A stretch of 64,000 nt of DNA from Hydrogenophaga sp. BPS33 (GCF_009859475.1 NZ_CP044549.1:5819501-5883500); one strand, 5' to 3'; shown: positions 24,074-33,558, numbered from the stretch's first letter. Notes: a model not told the origin generated them from the letters alone. Translations and numbers: made by a program.

Positions 24074-24880
24074 TCAAGCCCCGTGGCACTTCTTGTATTT
24101 CTTGCCGCTGCCGCAAGGGCACGGGTCGTTGCGCCCTGGGGTCGCTTCCTTGCGCACCGGCTCCACGCGCGGCCCCAGGCTCTTGCCGATCTGGTGCAGG
24201 TCATATACCGCCCAGATCGCCGCGCCGAAGGCGTTGAGGCGGTCGTCGCTCACACTGGGCGGGCCGTCTTCCACGTGCATGTTCACCGTGGGCTTGTCGG
24301 TGTCGTCTTCGGTCAGCGCGACGATGCGCTCCAACGCCTCGTCGATCCAGGCGGCGGTGTCCTTGTCGCGGGGCGGCTCCCACTCCTCGCCCCAGTTCTC
24401 CACCACGAACATGAAGCCCAGCGCCCACACCTGCGCGTAGGCGGGCAGTTCCTGGTCCTGGAAGTCCGCGCGCTCCTCTTCGGACAAGGCGGCCACCGCG
24501 CCGCGCACATCCATCAGTTCGGGGTGGTAGCTGCGCTCGTCTTCCAACGTGTCCACCGGCGCGGCCAGCGAAGCCGCCACCTCGGCCTGCCGGCGCGACC
24601 ACAGTTCCATGAAGCGCTCGTATTGCGCGGTGTTGCTGAAATGCGTGCCCTCGTCTTGCGGCGCGGTGGGCAGCGGTCCGGTGCCCAGCAGCACCGTCAG
24701 CCATTCGGCGGGCTCGATCGGGCGGCGCGTGCACAGCAGCGCGGCCATCGCACCTTCGCAGAATTCCCACTGCGGCACCTCGTCGCCGCGCGTGCGCAGG
24801 TCGTCCAGGATGGCGTCGAGCGCGTCGTAGTCTTCATAGTCCAGCGCATCGGGTGCGGACTCGGGGGTGGGTTCGGTCAT
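24074..24880 (-). CDS. UPF0149 (YecA-like) protein with C-terminal SEC-C zinc motif
   Basis: The 268-residue acidic protein has an N-terminal helical UPF0149 domain ([21 protein letters not shown], and later [21 protein letters not shown]). It ends in [20 protein letters not shown], where Cys254, Cys256, Cys265 and His266 form the SEC-C zinc site. The same zinc motif ends SecA and YecA, where it contacts ribosomes or SecB. A role in protein targeting or quality control is possible but unproven. It is divergent from the glutamate-synthase-like gene. Confidence 0.9.
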   Translation of the reverse strand: MTEPTPESAPDALDYEDYDALDAILDDLRTRGDEVPQWEFCEGAMAALLCTRRPIEPAEWLTVLLGTGPLPTAPQDEGTHFSNTAQYERFMELWSRRQAEVAASLAAPVDTLEDERSYHPELMDVRGAVAALSEEERADFQDQELPAYAQVWALGFMFVVENWGEEWEPPRDKDTAAWIDEALERIVALTEDDTDKPTVNMHVEDGPPSVSDDRLNAFGAAIWAVYDLHQIGKSLGPRVEPVRKEATPGRNDPCPCGSGKKYKKCHGA

Positions 24881-24946
24881 GAAGCAAAAAGAGTGAGGTT
24901 TTATGATGCCCCGGAGTTTATTCCTCAAGGCTCCACGAAGACCCAC

Positions 24947-26566
24947 ATGCTCGACCGACTCAACGCCCTCTACCCCGTGCGCTACACGGCGCTGGCCCTG
25001 TGCGTGTTGATCACGCTGCTCAGCCTGTTCACGCTGGTGGCCTTTGGCATCGGCGGCGTGTCGTTCCTGGTGTTCGGCGCGTTGTCGTTGGTGGGCTTCT
25101 GGGATCTGCGGCAGATCAAAAGTTCGGTGCGGCGCAACTACCCGGTGATCGGAAATCTGCGCTTCATGCTGGAGAAGATCCGGCCCGAGATGCGCCAGTA
25201 CTTCCTGGAGAGCGATACCGACGCCACACCTTTCTCGCGCAGCCAGCGCAGCCTGGTCTACGCGCGCGCCAAGGGCGAAACCGACAAGCGCCCCTTCGGA
25301 TCGCAGCTGGACATGAGCGTCGACGGCCATGAGTGGCTCAACCACTCGCTGCAGCCCACCACCCTGGCCACGCACGACTTCCGCGTGCTGATCGGTGGCG
25401 ATGCCTGCACCCAGGCCTACCACGCGAGCGTGTTCAACATCTCGGCCATGAGCTTCGGCGCGCTCTCGGCCAACGCCATCCAGGCGCTCAATGCGGGCGC
25501 GCAGCGCGGCCGCTTCGCGCACGACACCGGCGAAGGCTCCATTTCGGCCTGGCACCGCGTGCACCATGGCGATCTCATCTGGGAGATCGGCTCGGGCTAC
25601 TTCGGCTGCCGCGACGAGACCGGGCGCTTCAGCCCCGAGCGTTTCCGGGCCAACGCCATCGACCCGCAGGTGAAGATGATCGAGATCAAGCTCAGCCAGG
25701 GCGCCAAGCCGGGCCATGGCGGCGTGCTGCCCGGGCCGAAGGTGACGCCCGAGATCGCGGCCGCGCGCGGCGTGCTGGTGGGCGCGGACTGCATCTCGCC
25801 CTCGTCGCACAGCGCGTTCGACACACCCATCGGGCTGATGCTGTTCATCGCCCAACTGCGCGAACTCTCGGGCGGCAAGCCGATCGGCTTCAAGCTCTGC
25901 ATCGGCCACCCCTGGGAATGGTTCGCCATCGTCAAGGCCATGCTGGTCACCGGCGTGCGGCCCGACTTCATCGTGGTCGACGGCGCCGAGGGCGGTACGG
26001 GCGCGGCACCGCTGGAGTTCACCGACCACGTGGGCGCGCCGCTGCAGGAAGGCCTGCGCCTGGTGCACAACACGCTGGTGGGTGTGAACCTGCGCGAGCA
26101 CATCAGAATCGGCTGCGCGGGCAAGATCGTGAGCGCGTTCGACATCGTGCGCGCCATGGCCATCGGCGCGGACTGGTGCAACAGCGCGCGCGGCTTCATG
26201 TTCGCCTTGGGCTGCATCCAGGCGCAGAGCTGCCACACCGGCCACTGCCCCACAGGCGTCACGACACAGGACCCGGTGCGCCAGCAGGCCCTGGTCATCC
26301 CCGACAAGGCCGACCGTGTCTACCACTTCCACCAGAGCACGCTGATGGCGCTGCAGGAGCTGGTGCAGGCCGCCGGCCTGCAACACCCGCGCGACATCAC
26401 CTCGCACCACCTGGTGCGCCGCGTGAGCGAAAACGAAGTGCGCCTGCTGGCCAACCTGCTGCCGCTCACGCCACCGGGCGCGCTGCTGACCGACCTGGCC
26501 TCGCAGCATGCGGTGTTCACGACCTACTGGGAGCGGGCGAGCGCGAAGCGGTTCGGGTTGGCTTGA
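24947..26566 (+). CDS. FMN-binding glutamate-synthase-family protein, membrane-anchored
   Basis: The 539-residue protein starts with two hydrophobic helices (residues 10-32 and 36-55), then the FMN-binding (alpha/beta)8 barrel of the glutamate synthase large subunit. Visible are [41 protein letters not shown] and [12 protein letters not shown]. The 3Fe-4S ligands follow as Cys-x5-Cys-x4-Cys in [12 protein letters not shown]. It lacks the amidotransferase and C-terminal domains of GltB, so it cannot by itself be NADPH glutamate synthase. These stand-alone proteins are widespread and of uncertain function. The ATG at 24947 was chosen because the hydrophobic N-terminus starts there. Confidence 0.88.
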   Translation: MLDRLNALYPVRYTALALCVLITLLSLFTLVAFGIGGVSFLVFGALSLVGFWDLRQIKSSVRRNYPVIGNLRFMLEKIRPEMRQYFLESDTDATPFSRSQRSLVYARAKGETDKRPFGSQLDMSVDGHEWLNHSLQPTTLATHDFRVLIGGDACTQAYHASVFNISAMSFGALSANAIQALNAGAQRGRFAHDTGEGSISAWHRVHHGDLIWEIGSGYFGCRDETGRFSPERFRANAIDPQVKMIEIKLSQGAKPGHGGVLPGPKVTPEIAAARGVLVGADCISPSSHSAFDTPIGLMLFIAQLRELSGGKPIGFKLCIGHPWEWFAIVKAMLVTGVRPDFIVVDGAEGGTGAAPLEFTDHVGAPLQEGLRLVHNTLVGVNLREHIRIGCAGKIVSAFDIVRAMAIGADWCNSARGFMFALGCIQAQSCHTGHCPTGVTTQDPVRQQALVIPDKADRVYHFHQSTLMALQELVQAAGLQHPRDITSHHLVRRVSENEVRLLANLLPLTPPGALLTDLASQHAVFTTYWERASAKRFGLA

Positions 26567-26585
26567 ACGCCAGAGGCGCGGCGCA

Positions 26586-26942
26586 TCAGCTCTCGCGCCC
26601 GTTGTATTCGGTCACTTTCACCGCACCCAGGTCCAGGCCCTCGATGCAGCGCAGGTTGATGGCCGCCATGGCGTTGCCCTTGGGATCGACCCCTTCGCCA
26701 TACGGGTGGATGCCGCAGGTGGGGCAGAAGCGGTGCCGGATCACGTGCTTGTTGAAGGTGTAGGTCGCTGCGGCGCCTTCCGGGGTCTTGAGTTCGAGCC
26801 GCTCGCGCGGCACGAACCACAGCAAAGACCCCTTGCGCGAGCAGATCGAGCAATTGCAGGCCATCCCGCTGTCGATCTCGCCTTCGACCTCGAAGGCCAC
26901 CTGGCCGCAGTGGCAACTGCCGCAATACCGTGTGCTGGGCAT
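26586..26942 (-). CDS. GFA family (glutathione-dependent formaldehyde-activating-like) zinc protein
   Basis: The 118-residue protein has the GFA/CENP-V fold signature: [34 protein letters not shown] and [15 protein letters not shown]. Together these supply seven cysteines for two zinc sites. Family members were named after glutathione-formaldehyde adduct formation, but most are uncharacterised. I chose the ATG at 26942, which has GGGAG 6 bases upstream, over the one at 26966. It is the last gene in a minus-strand run with the DUF488 gene. Confidence 0.9.
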   Translation of the reverse strand: MPSTRYCGSCHCGQVAFEVEGEIDSGMACNCSICSRKGSLLWFVPRERLELKTPEGAAATYTFNKHVIRHRFCPTCGIHPYGEGVDPKGNAMAAINLRCIEGLDLGAVKVTEYNGRES

Positions 26943-27012
26943 GAAGAACTCCCGTGAAGTGGACAAGCAGCCTTTCTACCAAAGCACACGCCGTCTGTGC
27001 ACCACGTTGTCC

Positions 27013-27402
27013 TCAGGTTTCCATCTTTGCGCCCTTGTCCCGCAGCAGCTCGCGCAGCACCGAGCGGTGGCAGTGGGCCTCGTTCTCGCAATAACAACCG
27101 ACGGAAAAATCCGTCTGGTGTGAGAGCGCGGCCAGCAATTCGAGGCTGCGCACCGCCTCGGGTTCGGCCATTTCGCTGCGGTACTTGCGCGTGAACGCGG
27201 TCCATTGCGCGGGCGTCTCGGCCGTCTGGCCGAGTTTCATGGTGTCCACGCTGGGCGCGAGGTTGGGGTACCACACGTCGTACCAGTTGCCGGACGCGAA
27301 CTCGGCCTTGGGCACGCCGCGCGGCGGCCGGCGCACCGTCCCGATGCGCAGGCCCTCACCTTTTGCCCTCTCGCTGCCCAGCCGTACCACCCGAATCGCC
27401 AT
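27013..27402 (-). CDS. DUF488 family protein
   Basis: The 129-residue protein has the DUF488 features: an N-terminal RLGSERAKGEGLRIGTVRRPPRGV, the YDVWYPNLAPS stretch and the C-terminal GCYCENEAHCHRSVLRELL with clustered Cys/His. These are conserved across DUF488 (YeaO-like) proteins, whose biochemical role is unknown. It lies between the MORN protein and the GFA gene on the same strand. Confidence 0.9.
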   Translation of the reverse strand: MAIRVVRLGSERAKGEGLRIGTVRRPPRGVPKAEFASGNWYDVWYPNLAPSVDTMKLGQTAETPAQWTAFTRKYRSEMAEPEAVRSLELLAALSHQTDFSVGCYCENEAHCHRSVLRELLRDKGAKMET

Positions 27403-27438
27403 CGCCGTCTCCTCGCGTTGTCCTGAGTGCTTCGGACC

Positions 27439-28569
27439 TTAGGGGCCGATGCGCGAACCGTCTTCCAGGAATCGCTCCTCGCGTTCCAGTCCACCGTGCG
27501 CGTTGTAATGCTTGCGCCGTTGCAGCAGGCCACGCTCACCGCCATGCTCGTCTTCCCGCAGCAGCACACCGTCTTCGCTGAAGTATTTCTGCCAACCCAG
27601 GGGGCGGCCGTTGCGCTCCACGTTCACCGCGGCCAGCTGGCCGTTGTCCCAGAAGCGTTCGGTGGTGCGCGCCTGTTCGCGCCCGTCACGGCGCACCTGC
27701 ACGCGCTGCTTGGGCTGCCCGTTCAGGTACCACTGCTGGATGCGCTGCTCATAGCCGTCGGCCCACATGGTTTCCTGCGTCATCTGGCCGCTCTCGTGCC
27801 ATTCGCGCGCCGTGCCTTCGCGCCCGGCGCGGCTGTTGGCTTCGCTTTCGACGAACTCGGTCTCGCTGCGCGGCTTGCCCGTCGCGGGGTAGAAGGTGCG
27901 CCGGATGAGGCGGCCGTCCTTGCGCTCTTCGCTGCGCACCACGCGGCCTTCGCGGTCGAGCGCGCTCTGGCGCTGCATCTTGCCCGCGAGGTAGCTCACC
28001 GTGCCCGAGGGCTTGCCCGCTTCGCGGTACAGCGTGACCTCGCTCACCCGGCCGGCGTGGCCGCAGACCTCGCGGTCCTGCGGCACCACGCTGGTGGGCG
28101 TGCAACGCAGCTCGTTGAGCGTGCCGTCGGCCAGGTAGCCGATGGTGAGCACGGTGCGGCGCTCGTCGGCGAAGTGCAGTTCCTGCAGGTAGCCGGCTTC
28201 GGCGAATTGCTTCTGCACGCCGACATGGCTGCCGTTGTCCAGGTTCTCTTCCTTGCGCAGCGTGCCTTTGGAGTCGAAGCTGCGCGCCAGGCCGTGGCGG
28301 TTGCCCTTGTCGTTGACGCTGTACTCGCGCCGTTCGCCGTCGGCCAGCACCATCACCACCGGGCCGACGAAGCGGCCGTCGCGCAAGGTCTGCTCGCGCC
28401 GGCGCACCGAGCCGTCTTCGTCGGTGCAGCGCATCACCCCACTCTTGCCGGCGGTGGTGTGTCCGTTGTTCGGGTTCACGCTTTCGCCGTTGAGTTCGCA
28501 ACGTGGAATGGCATGGGCGCTCGCGCACAGCAGCACCGCCACCAGGCCAGTGACAAGGCTTTTAGACAT
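27439..28569 (-). CDS. Exported MORN-like repeat protein
   Basis: The 376-residue product has a clear signal peptide (MSKSLVTGLVAVLLCASAHA). It then has repeated MORN-type units such as NRHGLARSFDSKGTLRKEE, GREGTAREWHESGQMTQET and WDNGQLAAVNVERNGRPLG. Such proteins are often auto-labelled as 'YwqK antitoxin', but an exported protein cannot neutralise a cytoplasmic toxin. Two cysteine pairs suggest disulfides in the periplasm. The ATG at 28569 is chosen because the signal peptide begins there. Its start overlaps the end of the PIN gene by 8 bp. Confidence 0.82.
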   Translation of the reverse strand: MSKSLVTGLVAVLLCASAHAIPRCELNGESVNPNNGHTTAGKSGVMRCTDEDGSVRRREQTLRDGRFVGPVVMVLADGERREYSVNDKGNRHGLARSFDSKGTLRKEENLDNGSHVGVQKQFAEAGYLQELHFADERRTVLTIGYLADGTLNELRCTPTSVVPQDREVCGHAGRVSEVTLYREAGKPSGTVSYLAGKMQRQSALDREGRVVRSEERKDGRLIRRTFYPATGKPRSETEFVESEANSRAGREGTAREWHESGQMTQETMWADGYEQRIQQWYLNGQPKQRVQVRRDGREQARTTERFWDNGQLAAVNVERNGRPLGWQKYFSEDGVLLREDEHGGERGLLQRRKHYNAHGGLEREERFLEDGSRIGP

Positions 28570-28999
28570 GGGCAGGGCTCCATTCGTGGCAAACAAGCAC
28601 ACCCACGCGGGCCAGGCGCCTGGCCATGCAAAGCACCGCGTCGTCCTTGCTGACCAGCGTGGCGCGGTGCTGCGCGGCGAGGTCGATGAACTTCTGGTCG
28701 TCCGCGTCCTTGCAGGTGAACGCGGCCTTGGGCGCGTCGGGCACGAGGCGGGTGCAGCGGTCGAAGGCGTCGAGCACTGCTTGCGCCGGCTTGTCTTGCG
28801 CGACGAGGCGGCGGGCGATCTGCGGGTAGGCCAGCACGCGCACGAGTTCTTCGCGCATGGCGGCGGTCACGATCCATTCACCCGTCGCGCGCTCCACGGC
28901 TTCGCGCAGCGCGGCGGTGGCCGGGTCTTGAAAGACGAAGAGATCGAGTGCGATGTTGGTGTCGAGCACCAGGGCAGTGGACGTCTCCACCGTGCTCAA
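28562..28999 (-). CDS. PIN-domain ribonuclease, putative toxin-type, no visible antitoxin
   Basis: The 145-residue protein has the PIN acidic residues: Asp13 in LVLDTNIALDL, Glu50/Glu51 in AMREEL, Asp98-Asp101 in CKDADD and Asp119/Asp120 in SKDD. It belongs to the family annotated as toxin component of PIN-type toxin-antitoxin systems. No small DNA-binding antitoxin gene lies next to it. It sits inside a housekeeping operon instead: its ATG overlaps the stop of the methyltransferase gene (ATGA), and its end overlaps the MORN gene. A conserved RNase role rather than an addiction module is plausible. Confidence 0.85.
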   Translation of the reverse strand: MSTVETSTALVLDTNIALDLFVFQDPATAALREAVERATGEWIVTAAMREELVRVLAYPQIARRLVAQDKPAQAVLDAFDRCTRLVPDAPKAAFTCKDADDQKFIDLAAQHRATLVSKDDAVLCMARRLARVGVLVCHEWSPAHV

Positions 29000-30327
29000 G
29001 CCTCAGGGGCGAGCCGCGGTTTGCGCGGGGTCAAATCGAAACGGAACAGCCTACACTCGATCGGCCCATTCCACAGCGGCACGCGGCGCGATTCCTTGAA
29101 GCGCATCTTGCCGGGCAGCTTGAGGTCGGGCGTGAGCAGCCAGGCGCTCCAGCCCGCGTAATGGGTTTTCCAGTGCGCGGCGAGTTGGGTGAAGAACTCG
29201 CTGCCGTCCCCGCCATCGGCCATCTGCGCGCTCTCGCGGCCTTGGCCCGGGCTGGCCGGTGGCGTGGCGCCAACGGTGAAGGTGCGGGGTGCGCGGGGCG
29301 CCATGCGCTGCGCGCGGTCCTGCGAACGCTCGCCGGCCACGCCGGCCGCCGCGATGCGCTCGCCGTAGGGCGGGTTGAGCAACAGCACGCCCGGGCGAGA
29401 TGTGGGTGGCGTGCGCTGCAACGCGTCACCGCCTCGCAGCTCCACCGCATGCGCCACGCCCGCGCGCTCGGCGTTGCGTTGCGCGAAGTCGACCATGCGG
29501 AACGACACATCGCTGCCAAAGACGATGGGCGCATGGCCTTGCGGCCAGTCGCGCTGCTGTTGCACCGCGTCGGCCTTGATGGCCTGCCACACGTGTGGCT
29601 GGAACGGCAACAGCTTTTCGAACGCGAAGCGGCGGCCCGAGCCGGGCGCGATGCGCAGCGCGATCTGTGCGGCTTCGATCACCACGGTGCCGCTGCCGCA
29701 GCAGGGGTCATAAAGCGGCGCGATACCGTCCAGCGTGGGCGCGGCGCCCGCGTCCCAACCGGTGGCCGCGATCATGGCCGCAGCCAAGGTTTCCTTCAGC
29801 GGCGCATCGCCCTTGTCTTCACGCCAGCCGCGCTTGAACAGTGGCTCGCCGGAGGTGTCGATGTAGAGACTGACGGTGTCGGTGGTGAGGTGCACGTAGA
29901 GGCGCACGTCGGGCCAGCTGGTGTTCACGCTGGGCCGTTCGCCGCGCTTGGCGCGAAAGCGGTCGCACACCGCATCCTTCACCTTGAGCGCCGCGAAATT
30001 GAGCGAGGTCAGCGGACTGTGCTGCGCGGTGATCTCGACCTTGATGGTTTCCTTGGGTGTGAACCAGATCTCCCAGGCCACTTCCGAGGCGGCCTTGTAG
30101 AGGTCTTGCTCGCTGCGGTACTCACCGTACCAGAGCTGCACCAGCACGCGCTGTGCGAGACGGCTGTGCAGGTTCAGGCGCATCGCATCGCGCCACGAGG
30201 CGTTGAGCGCCACACCGCCGCGTGCCTTGTAGGGCGGCTGGGTGTCGCCGGTGATGCGCTGCACCTCGGCGGCGAGATAGTCCTCCACGCCCGCGGCGCA
30301 GGGAAGGAAGACCTGCAATTGGTTCAA
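28996..30327 (-). CDS. THUMP-domain class I RNA methyltransferase (RlmL/YcbY N-terminal type)
   Basis: The 443-residue enzyme has an N-terminal THUMP RNA-binding region (residues 1-160) and a SAM methyltransferase domain with DPCCGSGTVVIEAA and the guanine-N2 catalytic motif NPPYGER. RlmL makes m2G2445 in 23S rRNA; this protein should do the same or a similar guanine methylation. A Pro/Ala/Arg-rich insert of about 50 residues follows NPPYGER. The start is TTG at 30327, forming TTGA with the rpoN stop; this matches the family N-terminus NQLQVFLPCAAGVED. Confidence 0.9.
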   Translation of the reverse strand: MNQLQVFLPCAAGVEDYLAAEVQRITGDTQPPYKARGGVALNASWRDAMRLNLHSRLAQRVLVQLWYGEYRSEQDLYKAASEVAWEIWFTPKETIKVEITAQHSPLTSLNFAALKVKDAVCDRFRAKRGERPSVNTSWPDVRLYVHLTTDTVSLYIDTSGEPLFKRGWREDKGDAPLKETLAAAMIAATGWDAGAAPTLDGIAPLYDPCCGSGTVVIEAAQIALRIAPGSGRRFAFEKLLPFQPHVWQAIKADAVQQQRDWPQGHAPIVFGSDVSFRMVDFAQRNAERAGVAHAVELRGGDALQRTPPTSRPGVLLLNPPYGERIAAAGVAGERSQDRAQRMAPRAPRTFTVGATPPASPGQGRESAQMADGGDGSEFFTQLAAHWKTHYAGWSAWLLTPDLKLPGKMRFKESRRVPLWNGPIECRLFRFDLTPRKPRLAPEA

Positions 30328-31964
30328 AGCGACTTTCTCAAATTGGCGGGCGCGATGCGCAGCGCCTCGCGGTACTTGGCCACGGTGCGGCGCGCGCACT
30401 CGATGCCCTGCTCGCGCAACAGGTCGGAGAGCTGGTTGTCCGACAGCGGCTTGGTCGGTTCCTCGGCCGAGATGAACTGTTTGAGCAAGGCGCGCACCGC
30501 CGTGCTCGACGCATTGCCCCCCGTCTCCGTGCCGAGCGAGGAGCCGAAGAAATACTTGAGTTCGTAGGTGCCGAACGGCGTGGCCATGTACTTCGCCGTG
30601 GTCACGCGGCTGATGGTGGACTCGTGCAGGCCCAGCTCGTCGGCGATCTCGCGCAGCACCAGCGGGCGCATGGCGAGTTCGCCGTGCATGAAGAAGTTGC
30701 GCTGGCGCTCGACGATGGCGCTGGAGACGCGCAGGATGGTGTCGAAGCGCTGCTGGATGTTCTTGATGAACCAGCGCGCCTCCTGCAGGCGCTGCTGCAT
30801 CGCCGCGTGGCCGGCTTCGCCACCGCTGTCGCGCCCGCCCCGGTTTTGCCGCATGGCGTTGGCGTAGACATCGTGCACGCGCAGCCGTGGCATTACGTCC
30901 GGGTTGAGGATGACCTTGAAACCGCGCCCGGCGTGCGTGACGATCACGTCGGGCACGACCACGTTGCGCTCCACATCGATGAAACGGCGGCCTGGCTTGG
31001 GCTCCAGGCGGGCGATGAGCGCGAGCGCGCCGCGCGCGGTCTCGTCGTCGATGCCGCAAAGATTGCACAGGCGCTTGATGTCGCGCTTGGCCATGAGCTC
31101 CAGCGGCTGGCCACAGATGGCCAGCGCGGCGCGCGCCTCGGGGGTGTTGCGCAGCTCCAGGATCTGCAGCCGCAGGCATTCGGCCAGGTCGCGCGCGCCC
31201 ACGCCGGTGGGGTCCATGTGCTGCAGCAGTTGCAGCGCCATGGCCAGGCGCTGCTCCAGCACTTCGATCTCTTCAAAGCCGGCCGGCGAATCGTCACCAC
31301 CGACCCGGCGCGAACGGTCCGACATGTGCCACCAGGCCGTGGCCAGATCGCTCAGGCTGTCCACCAGGTAGCCGTCTTCGTTGAGCGACTCGATCAGGAA
31401 GTACAACGCGGCACTGTCTTCGTCGGACAGGCGCAGGCAACGCGCCTGTTCGTGCAGATGGTCCTGCAGGCTCACCGGCACGCGCGCAAGATCGGCGGCG
31501 GTCGCCGTGTCGTCGCCATCGCTGTTGCTGCCGTTGTTGCGCGCGGGCGCGTCGCCGCCCCATTCGCCGTCGTCGGGCGACATCTCCACCGTGCCGTCGC
31601 CTTCCCAGCTTTCCTCCACGGGGCTCGCGCCGTCGAGCTTGCCCTCCAGGCCTTCACCGTCGCCCGTATCGGCACTGGTGCTGCTGGTGGATTCGCCGCT
31701 GCTCGGCGGCGCGCTGGGCGGTTCGGCCAGTGCGGCGTCGGAAATCTGTTCACCCGCACTCACCGGTACATCGGACTGCTCCAGGCCGAAGGTTTCGCGC
31801 TCGGCCGTGTCTTCGGAACGTTCGAGAAACGGGTTTTCGTCGAGCATCTGCTCGACTTCCTGCGCCATCTCCAGCGTGGAGAGCTGCAGCAGGCGGATCG
31901 ACTGCTGCAACTGAGGCGTGAGCGCCAGGTGCTGCGAAACCCGCAGTGAGAGGCCTTGTTTCAT
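30324..31964 (-). CDS. rpoN: RNA polymerase sigma-54 factor
   Basis: The 546-residue protein has the glutamine-rich region I (MKQGLSLRVSQHLALTPQLQQSIRLLQLSTLEM), a long acidic region II (residues 50-160), the core-binding region, the HTH region, and the C-terminal RpoN box ARRTVAKYRE. It directs core polymerase to -24/-12 promoters that need enhancer-binding ATPases, for example for nitrogen control and motility. The ATG at 31964 is 10 bp downstream of lptB. This lptA-lptB-rpoN order is widely conserved. Confidence 0.98.
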   Translation of the reverse strand: MKQGLSLRVSQHLALTPQLQQSIRLLQLSTLEMAQEVEQMLDENPFLERSEDTAERETFGLEQSDVPVSAGEQISDAALAEPPSAPPSSGESTSSTSADTGDGEGLEGKLDGASPVEESWEGDGTVEMSPDDGEWGGDAPARNNGSNSDGDDTATAADLARVPVSLQDHLHEQARCLRLSDEDSAALYFLIESLNEDGYLVDSLSDLATAWWHMSDRSRRVGGDDSPAGFEEIEVLEQRLAMALQLLQHMDPTGVGARDLAECLRLQILELRNTPEARAALAICGQPLELMAKRDIKRLCNLCGIDDETARGALALIARLEPKPGRRFIDVERNVVVPDVIVTHAGRGFKVILNPDVMPRLRVHDVYANAMRQNRGGRDSGGEAGHAAMQQRLQEARWFIKNIQQRFDTILRVSSAIVERQRNFFMHGELAMRPLVLREIADELGLHESTISRVTTAKYMATPFGTYELKYFFGSSLGTETGGNASSTAVRALLKQFISAEEPTKPLSDNQLSDLLREQGIECARRTVAKYREALRIAPANLRKSL

Positions 31965-31974
31965 GATCGGCCGG

Positions 31975-32775
31975 TCACATCCGGAAGTGCTCGCCGAGGT
32001 ACACGCGGCGCACGTCGGCGTTCTCCACGATCTCCTCGGGTGTGCCGCTGGTGAGCACGTGACCGTCGTTGATGATGTACGCGCGGTCGCAGATGCCCAG
32101 CGTCTCGCGCACATTGTGGTCGGTGATGAGCACGCCGATGCCGCGCGATTTGAGGAAGCCGATGATGCGCTGGATCTCGATCACGGCAATCGGGTCGATG
32201 CCGGCGAAGGGCTCGTCGAGCAGGATGAAGCGCGGGTCGGTGGCCAGCGCGCGCGCGATCTCGACGCGGCGGCGTTCGCCGCCCGACAACGCGGGCGCGG
32301 GCGAATCGCGCAAGTGGTCGACGTGCAGGTCCTGCAGCAGGGCATCGAGCCGGTTTTCGATCACCGCCGAACCCAGGGCCTTGCCGTGTTCGTCCACTTG
32401 CAGCTCCAGCACGGCGCGCACGTTCTCGGCGACGCTGAGCTTGCGAAAGATCGAGGCCTCCTGCGGCAGATAGCCCAGGCCCATGCGCGCCCGGCGGTGA
32501 ATGGGCAGGCTTTCAATGGGCTGCTCGTCCAGCAGGATCTTGCCGGCGTCCGAGCGCAGCAGGCCCACGAGCATGTAGAACGAGGTGGTCTTGCCCGCCC
32601 CGTTGGGCCCGAGCAAACCCACCACCTCGCCTTTGAACACCGCGAGCGAGACGTCCTTGACCACCTTGCGGCTGCCATAGGACTTCTGCAGGCCCTGTGC
32701 CTCCAGGCGGCTGATGGCAGGACGGCTGGAACGGCCGACGGACGCGACCGCGTCACGAGGGAGCGGTGCCGTCAC
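31975..32775 (-). CDS. lptB: LPS export ABC transporter ATPase
   Basis: The 266-residue ATPase powers lipopolysaccharide extraction by LptBFG at the inner membrane. Walker A is GPNGAGKTT, the signature is [15 protein letters not shown], and Walker B is [12 protein letters not shown] with switch His in [10 protein letters not shown] chose the GTG start at 32775, which overlaps the lptA stop (GTGA). This gives an N-terminal extension of about 28 residues before [14 protein letters not shown]; a shorter start inside that stretch is possible. Partner genes lptF and lptG are not in the window. Confidence 0.95.
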   Translation of the reverse strand: MTAPLPRDAVASVGRSSRPAISRLEAQGLQKSYGSRKVVKDVSLAVFKGEVVGLLGPNGAGKTTSFYMLVGLLRSDAGKILLDEQPIESLPIHRRARMGLGYLPQEASIFRKLSVAENVRAVLELQVDEHGKALGSAVIENRLDALLQDLHVDHLRDSPAPALSGGERRRVEIARALATDPRFILLDEPFAGIDPIAVIEIQRIIGFLKSRGIGVLITDHNVRETLGICDRAYIINDGHVLTSGTPEEIVENADVRRVYLGEHFRM

Positions 32776-33404
32776 GGGCGCCCCTCTTCGATCCGCGGAC
32801 TGGGTTTGAGCGAGGCCGGTGGCGCGGGCACCGGGCTGGGCGCGGCCTCGCCTTCCTTGGGCACAGGCGTGAGCATGGCGCGCACACGGCCCGTGGGATT
32901 GGCCGCCGTGCGGTTGGCGGGGCCACCGTCGACCGTAAAGACGTCGGTGGTGTTGTTGTAGACGATCACGTTGCCCGAGGTCTCGTCGTTGAGCTGCGTG
33001 CCCTTGAAACGCTTGAGCACCGCGTTGCCGGTGAATTTGACGGTATCGGCCTTGCTGTCGTAGTCGATGCGCTGGCCCGTGCCTTCGATGAACTCGTCCA
33101 CGCCTTCGCGCTTTTGCCGGTAGAAGCCCGGATTGCCATGGACCACCCCGAACTGGTTGCCCTGCGCATCCTGCCGCACCTCGACCTGGTTGCCCCGGAT
33201 GAGGATGGTGCCCTTGGTGATGACCACGTTGCCGGTGAACACACTGGTCTGGCGCGCGTCGTCGTAGCGCAAGGCATCGGCCTCGGCGTTGAGCGGCTGG
33301 TTGCGGTCGGCGGCTTCCGCCAGGGCCGATCCCGCGCTCCACACAGCGGCGTTGAGGACGGCGACCCAGGCGGCGGTGCGGAAGAAAGTGGTGTGGGCGG
33401 GCAT
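32772..33404 (-). CDS. lptA: Periplasmic LPS-bridge protein LptA
   Basis: The 210-residue protein has a signal peptide ([23 protein letters not shown]). The OstA/LptA beta-jellyroll follows: [30 protein letters not shown], then [17 protein letters not shown]. It carries LPS across the periplasm between LptC and LptD. The start may be the ATG at 33404 (chosen for the signal peptide) or 33434; neither has a good ribosome-binding site. The usual upstream neighbours kdsC and lptC are absent, and dsbA is upstream instead. Confidence 0.93.
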   Translation of the reverse strand: MPAHTTFFRTAAWVAVLNAAVWSAGSALAEAADRNQPLNAEADALRYDDARQTSVFTGNVVITKGTILIRGNQVEVRQDAQGNQFGVVHGNPGFYRQKREGVDEFIEGTGQRIDYDSKADTVKFTGNAVLKRFKGTQLNDETSGNVIVYNNTTDVFTVDGGPANRTAANPTGRVRAMLTPVPKEGEAAPSPVPAPPASLKPSPRIEEGRP

Positions 33405-33441
33405 GGAATATGAGGGCACGAAACTTGCATTCATTGTAGCG

Positions 33442-33494
33442 GCGCAAAGTGGCCGCGCCGGGCAAGCCCAAGCGTTTCCCCGATCACTTTGCGC
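33442..33494. repeat. Long-range 10-bp inverted repeat between dsbA and lptA
   Basis: GCGCAAAGTG (33442-33451) is perfectly complementary to CACTTTGCGC (33485-33494), with 33 bases between. The interval is GC-rich and has no open frame of note. It lies between dsbA and lptA, both read on the minus strand, and could be an attenuator or terminator ahead of the LPS genes, or a regulator site. No T-tract follows. Confidence 0.5.
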
Positions 33495-33558
33495 GGTCTT
33501 GGGCGCCCCACGAACACAAGGCCCGCCAGGGACCTTTCCGTCACCCTGTCGGTGCGGC

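Noticed and set aside
24947..26566. Annotation as NADPH glutamate synthase large subunit (gltB)
   Set aside because: The amidotransferase and C-terminal beta-helix domains are missing and a membrane anchor is present.
27439..28569. MORN protein as a 'YwqK antitoxin' for the PIN gene
   Set aside because: The protein has a cleavable signal peptide and would be exported, so it cannot neutralise a cytoplasmic ribonuclease.
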